In this document: positions 6,817 through 14,929 of the stretch, piece by piece
Position numbering within the stretch: position 1 is the stretch's first letter
How the letters are laid out: each line of letters opens with the position of its first letter
Assembly (NCBI GenBank): GCA_947259625.1
Contig: CAMYMY010000004.1
Span: 1 to 26,071, forward strand
Direction of reading: 5' to 3'
Source: an uncultured Kiloniellales bacterium
GTDB taxonomy: Bacteria; Pseudomonadota; Alphaproteobacteria; Kiloniellales; JAKSDN01
DNA length: 26,071 nt
The notes under the pieces: model-generated
The model's input: the letters and a program-made list of their open reading frames with translations, nothing else
The model's database searches: none
Told to the model about the DNA's origin: nothing
Made by a program: the position numbers and the translations under genes

Positions 6817-7704
6817 TCACCGCCCGGCTGCAAAGAGCCTGTCCAGTCCGCTCCTATAGTCCGGATAGGAAAGCTCGACGCCCAGCTCCCGCTTGATGCG
6901 GCGGTTCGAGACCCGCTTGTTGTCGCGGTAGAAGGAGCGCGCCATGGAAGAGAGCTCGGCCTGCTCGAAAGGGACCAGGGGCGGCGGCGCGAGGCCCAAC
7001 AGGCCGCAGGCATAGGCGATCACCTCGGCCGGCGGCGCCGGATCGTCGTCGCAGACGTTGTAGGCGCGGCCCGGGTTCGGCCGGGCCATAGAAGCCTCCA
7101 GCACCGTGGCGATGTCGCCCACGTGGATCCGGCTGAACACCTGGCCAGGCTTGTCGATGCGCTTGGCCTGACCGGCCTTCACCGTGGCGAGCGCGTTGCG
7201 CCCGGGGCCATAGATCCCGGCCAAACGGAAGACGTGCACTGGCACGCAGTGGTCGCTCTTAAGCGCCAGCCAGGCGGTCTCGGCCGCGACACGTTTCCGG
7301 CTGCGTTCGCCGGTCGGCTCGAGCGTCGAGTCCTCGTCGACCCAGCCACCGTCCCGGTCGCCGTAGACCCCCGTGGTCGAGAGATAACCGGCCCAGGCGA
7401 GGCCGGTCAGCGCCGCGATGTCGGCGCCGTGGCAGTCGATCACCGGGTCGCCCTCCGCATCCGGCGGCACGCTGGACAGCAGGTGCGTCGTGCCGGCCAG
7501 CGCCGCGCCGGGATCGGCCAGCGGGCGGGCGCGGTCGAAGGGATAGACCTCGAAGCCGGCACGGGCGGGCGACTCGGCCTCGCCGTCGCCGCGGGTTGTG
7601 CCCGCGACCCGCCACCCTTGCACCAGCAGACGCTCGGCGAGAACCCGGGCGGTATAGCCGAGGCCGAAGCAGAATAGGCGGGGCGGGGTGTCTCGAGTCG
7701 GCAT
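6817..7704 (-). CDS. YeeZ-like SDR family NAD(P)-binding protein
   Basis: A 295-residue extended-SDR/epimerase-like protein similar in layout to E. coli YeeZ. The Rossmann motif is at the N terminus (FCFGLGYTARVLAERL). The segments GYLSTTGVYGDRDGGWVDE, VHVFRLAGIYGPGRN and SRIHVGDIA follow the usual epimerase order. The standard catalytic YxxxK is missing: where it is expected there is ERSRKRVAAE, so the enzyme is either atypical or binds nucleotide without classical SDR chemistry. GGAAGG lies 9 bases before the ATG. fzlA lies 51 bases upstream on the same strand, so the two may be co-transcribed. The substrate is unknown. Confidence 0.88.
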   Translation of the reverse strand: MPTRDTPPRLFCFGLGYTARVLAERLLVQGWRVAGTTRGDGEAESPARAGFEVYPFDRARPLADPGAALAGTTHLLSSVPPDAEGDPVIDCHGADIAALTGLAWAGYLSTTGVYGDRDGGWVDEDSTLEPTGERSRKRVAAETAWLALKSDHCVPVHVFRLAGIYGPGRNALATVKAGQAKRIDKPGQVFSRIHVGDIATVLEASMARPNPGRAYNVCDDDPAPPAEVIAYACGLLGLAPPPLVPFEQAELSSMARSFYRDNKRVSNRRIKRELGVELSYPDYRSGLDRLFAAGR

Positions 7705-7755
7705 ATCGATAGGCCTTCCGTTGTATCTCTTCCCCTTCGGCCTGTCCCAGCAAGT

Positions 7756-8424
7756 CTAGAAATCCAGGTTCGCGTAATGCCGGGACGGCGGGTTGCCGGG
7801 GACGCGGTCGGCGAGCAGCGGCCGGAGGCTCGGCCGCGACTTGACCCGGGCGTACCAGTGCTTGGCCTCGCCGTGCTCCTCCCAGGGCACGTCGCCCAGG
7901 TAGTCGACAGCGGAGAGCTCCGCCGCCGCGGTGATGTCGGCCAGCGAGAAGTCGTCGCCGGCCAGCCAGCGCCGCCGCTCGGAGAGCCAGGCGATGTAGT
8001 CCAGATGATAGTGCACGTTGGCGTGGCCGGCGCGTATGGCCCCGGCATGCGGCTCGCCTTGCCCGAGCACGCGCTTCATGATCTTTTCGCCGACCAGGTT
8101 CCGCGTCACCTCGCGCTGGAACTTGACCTCGAACCAGGTGATCAGGCGCCGGGTCTCGGCCCGGTCGATCGGCGGCCCGCCCAGCAGGCTCGGCTCCGGG
8201 TAAGCCTCCTCGAGGTACTCGGCCACAACGCCGGCGCCGGCGACCGAGGTGCCATCCGCCTCGATCAGCACCGGCACCTCGCCGGCCGGGTTGAGCTGCA
8301 GGAAGGACGCCCGGCGCTCCCAGACCTTCTCCACCTTTAGTTCGAAGTCGAGCGTCTTCTCGGCCAGCAGGATGCGGATCTTGCGGCAGCCCGTCTCGAG
8401 CGGCAGATGGTAGAGGGTGCGCAT
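7756..8424 (-). CDS. fzlA: GST-fold FtsZ-binding division protein FzlA
   Basis: A 222-residue glutathione S-transferase-like protein with a thioredoxin-fold N-terminal domain (about 1-78, with NPAGEVPVL and VVAEYLEE) and a helical C-terminal domain (about 88-205, with WLAGDDFSLADITAAAELS). The C-terminal tail, PPSRHYANLDF, matches the conserved tail that I recall for alphaproteobacterial FzlA. FzlA binds FtsZ filaments and promotes constriction and septal wall synthesis in Caulobacter (known). uppP and an NDUFA9-like gene lie a few kilobases away; these are common neighbours of fzlA as I remember. Cys13 sits in the GST active-site position, but glutathione chemistry is not implied. A plain glutathione S-transferase is the alternative. 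The start has no good Shine-Dalgarno. Confidence 0.8.
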   Translation of the reverse strand: MRTLYHLPLETGCRKIRILLAEKTLDFELKVEKVWERRASFLQLNPAGEVPVLIEADGTSVAGAGVVAEYLEEAYPEPSLLGGPPIDRAETRRLITWFEVKFQREVTRNLVGEKIMKRVLGQGEPHAGAIRAGHANVHYHLDYIAWLSERRRWLAGDDFSLADITAAAELSAVDYLGDVPWEEHGEAKHWYARVKSRPSLRPLLADRVPGNPPSRHYANLDF

Positions 8425-8498
8425 GGGCGGCCGGACGAACTCCCTGGAAACGGCGCCGGGGCTCTCCCGGGGCCGGATCGTCGATCCAAGGTCGCGAT

Positions 8499-8521
8499 CC
8501 CGGCTGGCCGGGTCAAGCCCG
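8499..8521. repeat. Overlapping GC-rich inverted repeats between gltB and fzlA
   Basis: CCCGGCTGGCCGGG at 8499-8512 is a near-perfect palindrome. It overlaps a second short stem, CGGG at 8509-8512 with CCCG at 8518-8521, whose loop reads TTGAC on the minus strand. They lie between the gltB stop and the fzlA start. They may form a terminator for gltB or mark a fzlA promoter, but no T-tract or good -10 was found. The remainder of 8425-8586 shows nothing definite. Confidence 0.3.
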
Positions 8522-8586
8522 CGGAGAACATGTCACCGAAATTCCCCAGGAGCTGGCCTGGCCCGAGGGTCCCGACGGTTCCGTCC

Positions 8587-11500
8587 CTAAGCCGTTTTCG
8601 CTTCCGCCGCTAAAGTGATCGGGTGCTCCAGGCGCTCGATCATCTCCTTCGGCACGATCTGCCAGACATGGCCGCGCTCCTGCGGCCAGTGAATCAGCAG
8701 GCGTTCGGCAAGTCGGGACAGGGTCTCTTCCCGGTGCCGGCGCACCAGCTGCTTGAGCACGCCTTCCCAATGCTCGGTCTCGAGCCTCTGGTAGACCACC
8801 GAGTCCGGGTTGATGCGCTCGGGCAGCAGCTCGTCCGGGTCGTAGACGAAGGCCATGCCGCCGGTCATGCCGGCGGCGAAGTTGTCGCCCACGTCGCCAA
8901 GGATCGCGGCCACGCCGCCGGTCATGTACTCGCAGCCGTTCGAGCCGCAGCCCTCGACCACCGCCGTTGCGCCGGAGTTGCGCACGCAGAAGCGCTCGCC
9001 CGCCTGGCCGGCGGCAAATAGGCTGCCGGCCGTCGCCCCGTAGAGCACGGTATTGCCGATGATCGTGTTCGCGCCGGTCTCCAAGGGGCTCGCGGTCATC
9101 GGCCGCACCACGATGGTGCCGCCGGAGAGGCCCTTGCCGACGTAGTCGTTGGCGTCGCCGAAGACCTCGAGCTTGAGGCCCTGGACCGCGAAGGCGCCGA
9201 GCGACTGGCCGGCCGAGCCGCGCAGGCGCACCGTGACGTGATTCGGCTTGAGGCCGGCCATGCCGAAGCGGCGGGTGATCTTGGACGACAGCTTGGTGCC
9301 GATCGCCCGGTGCGTGTTGCGGATCGTGTACTGCAGCTGCATCTTCTCGCCCTCCTCGAAGAGGGCGCGGGCGTCCTCGATGATCTGGGCGTCAAGGGTC
9401 TCGGGCACCTCGTTACGGCCCTCGAGCGTGCAGTGCATCGGGTTGTCGCCCGAATCGGCCATGGCCAGGATCGGGTTCAGATCGAGGTCGTCCAGATGGG
9501 CGGCGCCGCGGCTGACCTGGAGCAGCAGGTCCGTGCGTCCGACGATCTCGTTCAGCGAGCGCGCGCCCAGGGAGGCCAGGATCTCGCGCACCTCCTCGGC
9601 CATGAAGCTGAACAGGTTGACGACCTTCTCCGGCGTGCCGGTGAACTTTTCGCGCAGCGCCGGGTCCTGGGTGCAGACGCCGACCGGGCAGGTGTTCGAG
9701 TGGCACTGCCGCACCATGATGCAGCCCATGGCGATCAGCGAGGCGGTGCCGACGCCGAACTCCTCGGCCCCCAGCATGGCGGCGATCACCACGTCCCGGC
9801 CGGTCTTGACACCGCCGTCGGTGCGCAGCCGCACGTGGTGGCGCAGCCGGTTCAGGGTCAGCACCTGCTGGACCTCGGACAGGCCCATCTCCCAGGGCAC
9901 GCCGGCGTACTTGATCGAGGTCTGCGGCGAGGCGCCCGTGCCCCCCGAATGCCCCGAGATCAGGATCACGTCGGCCTTTGCCTTGGCAACGCCGGCGGCG
10001 ACCGTGCCGATGCCCGAGCGCGCCACCAGCTTGACGCAGACCCGCGCCTCGGGATTGATCTGCTTCAGGTCGTAGATCAGCTGCGCCAGGTCCTCGATCG
10101 AGTAGATGTCGTGGTGCGGCGGCGGCGAGATGAGCATCACGCCCGGCGTCGAGTGCCGGAACCTGGCGATCATCTCGGTCACCTTGAAGCCGGGCAGCTG
10201 ACCGCCCTCGCCCGGCTTGGCGCCTTGGGCGACCTTGATCTCGATCTCGCGGCACTTGTTGAGGTATTCGGCGGTCACCCCGAAACGCCCGGACGCGACC
10301 TGCTTGATCGCCGAGTTCGCGTTATCGCCGTGCGGCGTGGGATGGTAGCGCTCGGGATCTTCGCCGCCTTCACCCGAGTCGGACTTGGCGCCGATCCGGT
10401 TCATGGCGATGTTCAAGGTGCCGTGGGCTTCGGGCCCGAGCGCCCCCAGCGACATGCCGGGCGTGACGAAACGCTTGCGGATCGAGGTGATCGATTCGAC
10501 CTCCTCTAGCGGAATCGGCTCGGTTCCCTCTGTCTTGAAGTCCAGCAGATCGCGCAGCGAGGACGGCGGCAGCTTGTGCGTGCCCTCGCTGAACTTCATG
10601 TAGGTCGAGTAGGAATCCGTCGCGACCGCAGCCTGCAGGGTGTGGATCAAGCCGGCCTGCCAGGCATGCTGCTCGCCGCCGCGGCGGTAGCGGTAGAAGC
10701 CGCCCACCGGCAGCGTCACGAAATCCTCGTTCCAAGCCTGCCGGTACCGCTCGAGCACCTTCTGTTGTATGCCGGTCAAGCCGATGCCGGAAAGACGGCT
10801 GGGCATGGCGGGGAAGTATTCGTCCACCAGGGTGCGTGACAGGCCGACGGCTTCGAAATTGCAGCCGCCGCGATAGGACGAGATGACCGCGATGCCCATC
10901 TTGGACATGACCTTGAGCAGGCCGTCGTCGACCGCCGTCATGTAGCGGCGGAGGCAGTCTTCCAGGGTCATGTCCCCGAACAGGCCGCGGCGCTGGCGCT
11001 CGGCAATCGATTCCTGCGCCAGGTAAGCGTTCACCGTGGTCGCGCCGACGCCGATCAGCACCGCGAAATAGTGCACGTCGAGGCACTCGCCGCTGCGCAC
11101 GTTGAGCGAGATGAAGGTGCGCAGCTTCTGGCGCATCAGGTGCGTGTTGACCGCGCCCGTCGCCAAGATCATGGGAATCGCCGCGCGGCCGGGGCACATG
11201 GCCTTGTCGCTCAGCACCAAATGCTCGCAGCCGCCGCGCACCGCATCCTCGGCCTCGCGTTTGACCCGCTCTAGGGCGTCGCGCAGTGCCAATTCGCCGC
11301 CGTCTGCATCGAAGGTGCAGTCGATGTCGCCGGCCGTGTCGCCCATGTAGGCACGCATCGCATCGAACTCGGCGTTGGATAGCACCGGCGAATCGAGCTG
11401 CAGCAGCCGGCACTGGCTCTCGTCTTCGTCGAGAATGTTGCTCAGGTTGCCGAGCCGGGTCTTTAGGCTCATGACCCGCCGCTCGCGTAGCGAGTCAATC

Positions 11501-13137
11501 GGCGGATTGGTGACCTGGCTGAAGTTCTGCCGGAAGAAGTGGTGCAAGCCGCGGTACCGCTCCGAAAGCACCGCAAGCGGCGTGTCGTCGCCCATGGAAC
11601 CGGTCGGCTCCTTGGCGTCCTCGACCATGGGATGGAGGATCAGCTCCAGGTCCTCCATGGTCAGGCCGAAGGAGAGCTGACGCCGGCGCAGGTCCTGCTT
11701 GTCGAACTCCACCGCCTCGCCGTGGTCCGGCTTTATCAGGTCGTCGATCACCTTGATCAGCTCTATCCAGCGGCCGAAAGGTGCCTGCTCGGCCAAATGG
11801 CTCTTGATCTCCCGGTCGTGGTAGAGGCGGCCCTCGGCCAGGTCGATGGCGATCATCTGGCCCGGGCCGATGCGGCCCTTTTCCACGATCCGGCTTTCGT
11901 CGAGCCGGACCATGCCGGTCTCCGAACCGGCGAAGAGCAGGCCGTCCTCGGTGATCGTGTACCTGAGCGGCCTGAGTCCGTTGCGGTCCATCCCGGCGAT
12001 CGCCCAGCGTCCGCCGAAGGCGCAGATCGCCGCCGGACCGTCCCAGGGCTCCATTACCGCGTTGCAGTAGCCGTAGAGATCCTTCTGGGCCTGCGGCATG
12101 CTCTGGTTCCGGCCCCAGGCCTCGGGGATCATCATGGTCTTGACCATGGGCAAGTCGCGCCCGCCGCGGACCATCAACTCGAAGACCGCGTCGAGCGCCG
12201 CCGAGTCCGAGCTGCCCGGCAGGATGATCGGTTTAACGTCCTCGACCGCCGCGCCCAGCACCTCGCTCGCCAGCAGGCACTCGTGCGCCCTCATCCAGTT
12301 GACGTTGCCCTTGAGCGTGTTGATTTCGCCGTTGTGAGCGAGCACGCGGAACGGTTGGGCGAGCCACCAGTTCGGAAAGGTGTTGGTCGAATAGCGTTGG
12401 TGGAAGATGGCGAAGTTGGAGACGAACCGGGTATCCAGCAGGTCGGGATAGAAGGCGGTCAGCTGTTCGGCCAGGAACATACCCTTGTAGATCACCGAGC
12501 GGCAGGACAGCGAGCAGATGTAGAAGTCCTTGATCGACTCCTCCTCGGTCGCCTTCTCGATGCGCCGCCGGATGATATAGAGGTCGACCTCGAACTGCTT
12601 GGCGGTCACGCCCCGGCTGTTGGCGATCATGATCTGCTCGATCTCGGGGCGCGTGGCGTTGGCCTTCTCGCCGATGACCTCGGTGTTCACCGGAACCTGG
12701 CGCCAGCCGTAGATGCTGTAGCCGGAACTGAGGATCTCGCGTTCGACGATGACCCGGCAGCGCTCCTGGGCGCCCAGGTCGGTGCGCGGCAGGAAGATCA
12801 TGCCGACGGCGATCCGGCCCGGGCCCGGCTCGTGGCCGGTACGCGCGATGTGCTCGTGGAAAAAATTCTGAGGGATCTGCACGTGGATCCCGGCGCCGTC
12901 GCCGGTCTTGCCGTCCGCATCCACGGCACCGCGGTGCCAGACCGCCTTTAGCGCCTCGATTCCCGCCTCGACCACCTCGCGCCGCGGCTTGCCGTCGATC
13001 GTGGCCACCAGGCCGACTCCGCAGGCGTCGTGCTCCTCGGCCGGGTCGTAAAGGCCGTTCCGCGTCAGATGCTCCGCGTTCGCGCGCCAGCGCTCGACAA
13101 GGCCAGCACCCGTGTTCTCGGTCGTTCGTCCGGTCAT
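8587..13137 (-). CDS. gltB: NADPH glutamate synthase, large (alpha) subunit
   Basis: Transfers the glutamine amide nitrogen to 2-oxoglutarate, making two glutamates; central to ammonia assimilation with glutamine synthetase. The 1516-residue product starts with a propeptide whose removal would expose Cys39 (DACGVGLVAT) as the N-terminal nucleophile of the type 2 glutaminase domain (about 39-430). The central domain, the FMN-binding synthase barrel (about 830-1220, with GEGGEDPERYHPTPHG and ISGHSGGTGASP) and the C-terminal GXGXG helix domain follow. The 3Fe-4S cysteines are Cys1139, Cys1145 and Cys1150, spaced as in the Azospirillum enzyme. The ATG at 13137 has GGTGG 8 bases upstream and gives a 38-residue propeptide; GTG at 13149 is an alternative. 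The start lies 17 bases after the gltD stop, as expected for one operon. Confidence 0.97.
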   Translation of the reverse strand: MTGRTTENTGAGLVERWRANAEHLTRNGLYDPAEEHDACGVGLVATIDGKPRREVVEAGIEALKAVWHRGAVDADGKTGDGAGIHVQIPQNFFHEHIARTGHEPGPGRIAVGMIFLPRTDLGAQERCRVIVEREILSSGYSIYGWRQVPVNTEVIGEKANATRPEIEQIMIANSRGVTAKQFEVDLYIIRRRIEKATEEESIKDFYICSLSCRSVIYKGMFLAEQLTAFYPDLLDTRFVSNFAIFHQRYSTNTFPNWWLAQPFRVLAHNGEINTLKGNVNWMRAHECLLASEVLGAAVEDVKPIILPGSSDSAALDAVFELMVRGGRDLPMVKTMMIPEAWGRNQSMPQAQKDLYGYCNAVMEPWDGPAAICAFGGRWAIAGMDRNGLRPLRYTITEDGLLFAGSETGMVRLDESRIVEKGRIGPGQMIAIDLAEGRLYHDREIKSHLAEQAPFGRWIELIKVIDDLIKPDHGEAVEFDKQDLRRRQLSFGLTMEDLELILHPMVEDAKEPTGSMGDDTPLAVLSERYRGLHHFFRQNFSQVTNPPIDSLRERRVMSLKTRLGNLSNILDEDESQCRLLQLDSPVLSNAEFDAMRAYMGDTAGDIDCTFDADGGELALRDALERVKREAEDAVRGGCEHLVLSDKAMCPGRAAIPMILATGAVNTHLMRQKLRTFISLNVRSGECLDVHYFAVLIGVGATTVNAYLAQESIAERQRRGLFGDMTLEDCLRRYMTAVDDGLLKVMSKMGIAVISSYRGGCNFEAVGLSRTLVDEYFPAMPSRLSGIGLTGIQQKVLERYRQAWNEDFVTLPVGGFYRYRRGGEQHAWQAGLIHTLQAAVATDSYSTYMKFSEGTHKLPPSSLRDLLDFKTEGTEPIPLEEVESITSIRKRFVTPGMSLGALGPEAHGTLNIAMNRIGAKSDSGEGGEDPERYHPTPHGDNANSAIKQVASGRFGVTAEYLNKCREIEIKVAQGAKPGEGGQLPGFKVTEMIARFRHSTPGVMLISPPPHHDIYSIEDLAQLIYDLKQINPEARVCVKLVARSGIGTVAAGVAKAKADVILISGHSGGTGASPQTSIKYAGVPWEMGLSEVQQVLTLNRLRHHVRLRTDGGVKTGRDVVIAAMLGAEEFGVGTASLIAMGCIMVRQCHSNTCPVGVCTQDPALREKFTGTPEKVVNLFSFMAEEVREILASLGARSLNEIVGRTDLLLQVSRGAAHLDDLDLNPILAMADSGDNPMHCTLEGRNEVPETLDAQIIEDARALFEEGEKMQLQYTIRNTHRAIGTKLSSKITRRFGMAGLKPNHVTVRLRGSAGQSLGAFAVQGLKLEVFGDANDYVGKGLSGGTIVVRPMTASPLETGANTIIGNTVLYGATAGSLFAAGQAGERFCVRNSGATAVVEGCGSNGCEYMTGGVAAILGDVGDNFAAGMTGGMAFVYDPDELLPERINPDSVVYQRLETEHWEGVLKQLVRRHREETLSRLAERLLIHWPQERGHVWQIVPKEMIERLEHPITLAAEAKTA

Positions 13138-13154
13138 GTCATTTTCCACCCGGT

Positions 13155-14609
13155 TCAGGCCACGGCACGGTTGGGCGCTGCCGCGCCGTCCGTCTTCTGT
13201 GCCTCTATGTACTGGTCGATCTGCGCGGCGACGTCGCGGCCGTCACGCACCGCCCAGACCACGAGCGAAGCGCCGCGCACGATGTCGCCGGCGGCGAAGA
13301 CGCCGTCCAGAGACGTCATCAAGGTCCGGAAGTCGATTCCGACGGTACCCCAACGGGTTACTCCCAGCTCCGGCGCGCCGAACAGCCGGGGCAGATCCTC
13401 CGGGTCGAAGCCCAGCGCCTTGATCACGAGGTCGGCCTCGACCGTGAAGCTGGACCCCGGGATCGCGGTCGGAGTCTGGCGGCCGGTCGAATCCGCTACG
13501 CCCAAGTGAATCCGGGCCGCTCGTACCGCCGCGACCTTGCCGTCGCCCAGAAAGGCCTCCGGCGCCGCCAGCCAGACGAACTCGACCCCTTCCTCCTCGG
13601 CGTGGGCCACCTCGCGCTGCGAGCCGGGCATGTTCTCGCGGTCGCGGCGGTAGAGGCACTTGACCGATCGGGCACCCTGTCGGACCGCGGTGCGCACGCA
13701 GTCCATCGCGGTGTCGCCGCCGCCGACCACGACGACGTGCTTGTCCCGCGTGTCCAGCGTGCCGTCCTCGATGGCCGGCACGTGGTCGCCCAGGCCATGG
13801 CGGTTCGAAGCCGTGAGGTAGTCGAGCGCCGGAACCACGCCGTCGAGTCCCGCGCCCGGAACCTTGATGTCACGCCCCTTGTAAACGCCGGTGGCGATCA
13901 GCAGTGCGGCATGGCGCTGGCGCAGTTCCTGGAGCGTGGCATCGCGGCCGACCTCGAAGTCGAGATGGAATGTCACTCCAGCCTCGGCGATCAGCTTGGC
14001 GCGCCGCGCCACGACGTCCTTTTCCAGCTTGAAGTTCGGGATGCCATAGACCAGCAGGCCGCCTATGCGGTCGTAGCGGTCGTAGATGTCCACCCGATAT
14101 CCCCGGCGGCGCAGCTCCTCGGCAGCGGCAAGACCGGCGGGCCCGGCGCCGATGATGCCGACCGAGGCCTCCAGCTCGCGCAGCGGCCGGACCGGTTTGA
14201 CCCAGCCACGCTCCCACGCGGTTTCGGTGATGTAGCGTTCCACCGAGCCGATCGTCACGGTACCGTGCCCGGCCTGCTCGATTACGCAGTTGCCCTCGCA
14301 AAGCCGGTCCTGCGGGCAGATGCGGCCGCAGATCTCGGGCAGATTGTTGGTGGCCTGGGCCAGCTCGTAGGCCTCTTCGAGCCGCCCCTCGGCGGTCAGC
14401 ATTAGCCAATCGGGGATATTGTTGTGCAGTGGGCAGTGCACCTGACAGAAGGGCACGCCACATTGCGAGCAGCGCGCGGCCTGATCGGCAGCGCGGCCAG
14501 GGTCGAACTCTCGGTAAATCTCATCGAAGTCTTCGCGCCGGGCGGCCGCGTCCCGCTTGTCGGGCATGCGCTGGTCGACGCTGACGAACTTCAGCATTCT
14601 GCTTGGCAT
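13155..14609 (-). CDS. gltD: NADPH glutamate synthase, small (beta) subunit
   Basis: Passes electrons from NADPH through FAD and iron-sulphur clusters to the large subunit. The 484-residue product begins with a cysteine-rich 4Fe-4S domain (RCSQCGVPFCQVHC, then CGRICPQDRLCEGNC), followed by the FAD-binding GAGPAGLAAAEE and the NADPH-binding GGGDTAMDC, and a second FAD segment near the C terminus (GVFAAGDIVRGASLVVWA). The sequence is very close to Azospirillum GltD. The ATG at 14609 is chosen over a longer frame to 14684 because family homology begins just after it and GGAG lies 10 bases upstream; ATG at 14597 is also possible. It is the first gene of the gltD-gltB operon. A likely promoter and operator are listed separately. 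The leader of about 160 bases contains a 6-bp GCGGGC/GCCCGC stem and may be structured. Confidence 0.96.
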   Translation of the reverse strand: MPSRMLKFVSVDQRMPDKRDAAARREDFDEIYREFDPGRAADQAARCSQCGVPFCQVHCPLHNNIPDWLMLTAEGRLEEAYELAQATNNLPEICGRICPQDRLCEGNCVIEQAGHGTVTIGSVERYITETAWERGWVKPVRPLRELEASVGIIGAGPAGLAAAEELRRRGYRVDIYDRYDRIGGLLVYGIPNFKLEKDVVARRAKLIAEAGVTFHLDFEVGRDATLQELRQRHAALLIATGVYKGRDIKVPGAGLDGVVPALDYLTASNRHGLGDHVPAIEDGTLDTRDKHVVVVGGGDTAMDCVRTAVRQGARSVKCLYRRDRENMPGSQREVAHAEEEGVEFVWLAAPEAFLGDGKVAAVRAARIHLGVADSTGRQTPTAIPGSSFTVEADLVIKALGFDPEDLPRLFGAPELGVTRWGTVGIDFRTLMTSLDGVFAAGDIVRGASLVVWAVRDGRDVAAQIDQYIEAQKTDGAAAPNRAVA

Positions 14610-14757
14610 TCCGATACTTCTCCGCTTGCCGAGTTCGCGGCCCGGCAGAGCCGAACGCCCCCTCGCGAAGCGGCGCGCGGGCAACAGGCGAGCCCGCCTT
14701 CAAGGCAATATCTTGACTCCGAAGTGACCCTCGCCGCGAGAGGAATCCGACATTTTG

Positions 14758-14772
14758 GTCAATATTATTGAC
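14758..14772. promoter_or_regulatory. Perfect 15-bp palindrome, candidate operator at the gltD start site
   Basis: GTCAATATTATTGAC is a perfect inverted repeat, 7 bp on each side of a central base, in an AT-rich island inside very GC-rich DNA. It starts 4 bases downstream of the predicted gltD -10 box and so covers about +1 to +13, where a repressor would block transcription. The regulator is not identifiable from the sequence; Lrp/AsnC-, MarR- or CRP/FNR-type proteins use sites of similar form. Confidence 0.55.
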
Positions 14773-14776
14773 GTAT

Positions 14777-14805
14777 ATTTTAGGCGATCTCCGAGGAAAC
14801 CGCAA
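14777..14805 (-). promoter_or_regulatory. Predicted sigma-70 promoter of gltD-gltB
   Basis: Minus strand: -35 TTGCGG (3 of 6) at 14805-14800, a 17-base spacer, and -10 TAAAAT (5 of 6) at 14782-14777, giving a start near 14770 and a leader of about 160 bases. No sigma-54 GG-N10-GC element was recognised here. Confidence 0.5.
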
Positions 14806-14839
14806 GCGCTCCGGTAAGGCGCCGGGCTTGCAAAGATTA

Positions 14840-14862
14840 TTTAGTACCACAATAGGACTAAA
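14840..14862. repeat. Inverted repeat TTTAGT-N11-ACTAAA in the gltD-uppP gap
   Basis: A 6-bp inverted repeat with an 11-base spacer in the AT-rich part of the gap 14610-14929, about 70 bases upstream of uppP. One of its arms is followed by TAAAAT. The geometry fits a dimeric regulator site for either gene. A possible uppP -10 (TATAAG, 14894-14899) lies further downstream but has no convincing -35. Confidence 0.35.
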
Positions 14863-14929
14863 ATGTCCGCTGTGCGCCGAAGGATGTGCCTGATATAAGA
14901 TCCTGACCGCCGATTCCGGGGTAGCCGAT

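Noticed and set aside
11539..12951. Long plus-strand frame across gltB
   Set aside because: It is antisense to the highly conserved glutaminase and central domains of gltB and its product has the low-complexity look of a shadow frame.
14711..14724. TCTTGACTCCGAAG repeated at 14711-14724 and 22780-22793, possibly a shared promoter motif
   Set aside because: One such 14-mer match is expected by chance in 26 kb, and the first copy has no -10 box at a suitable distance.
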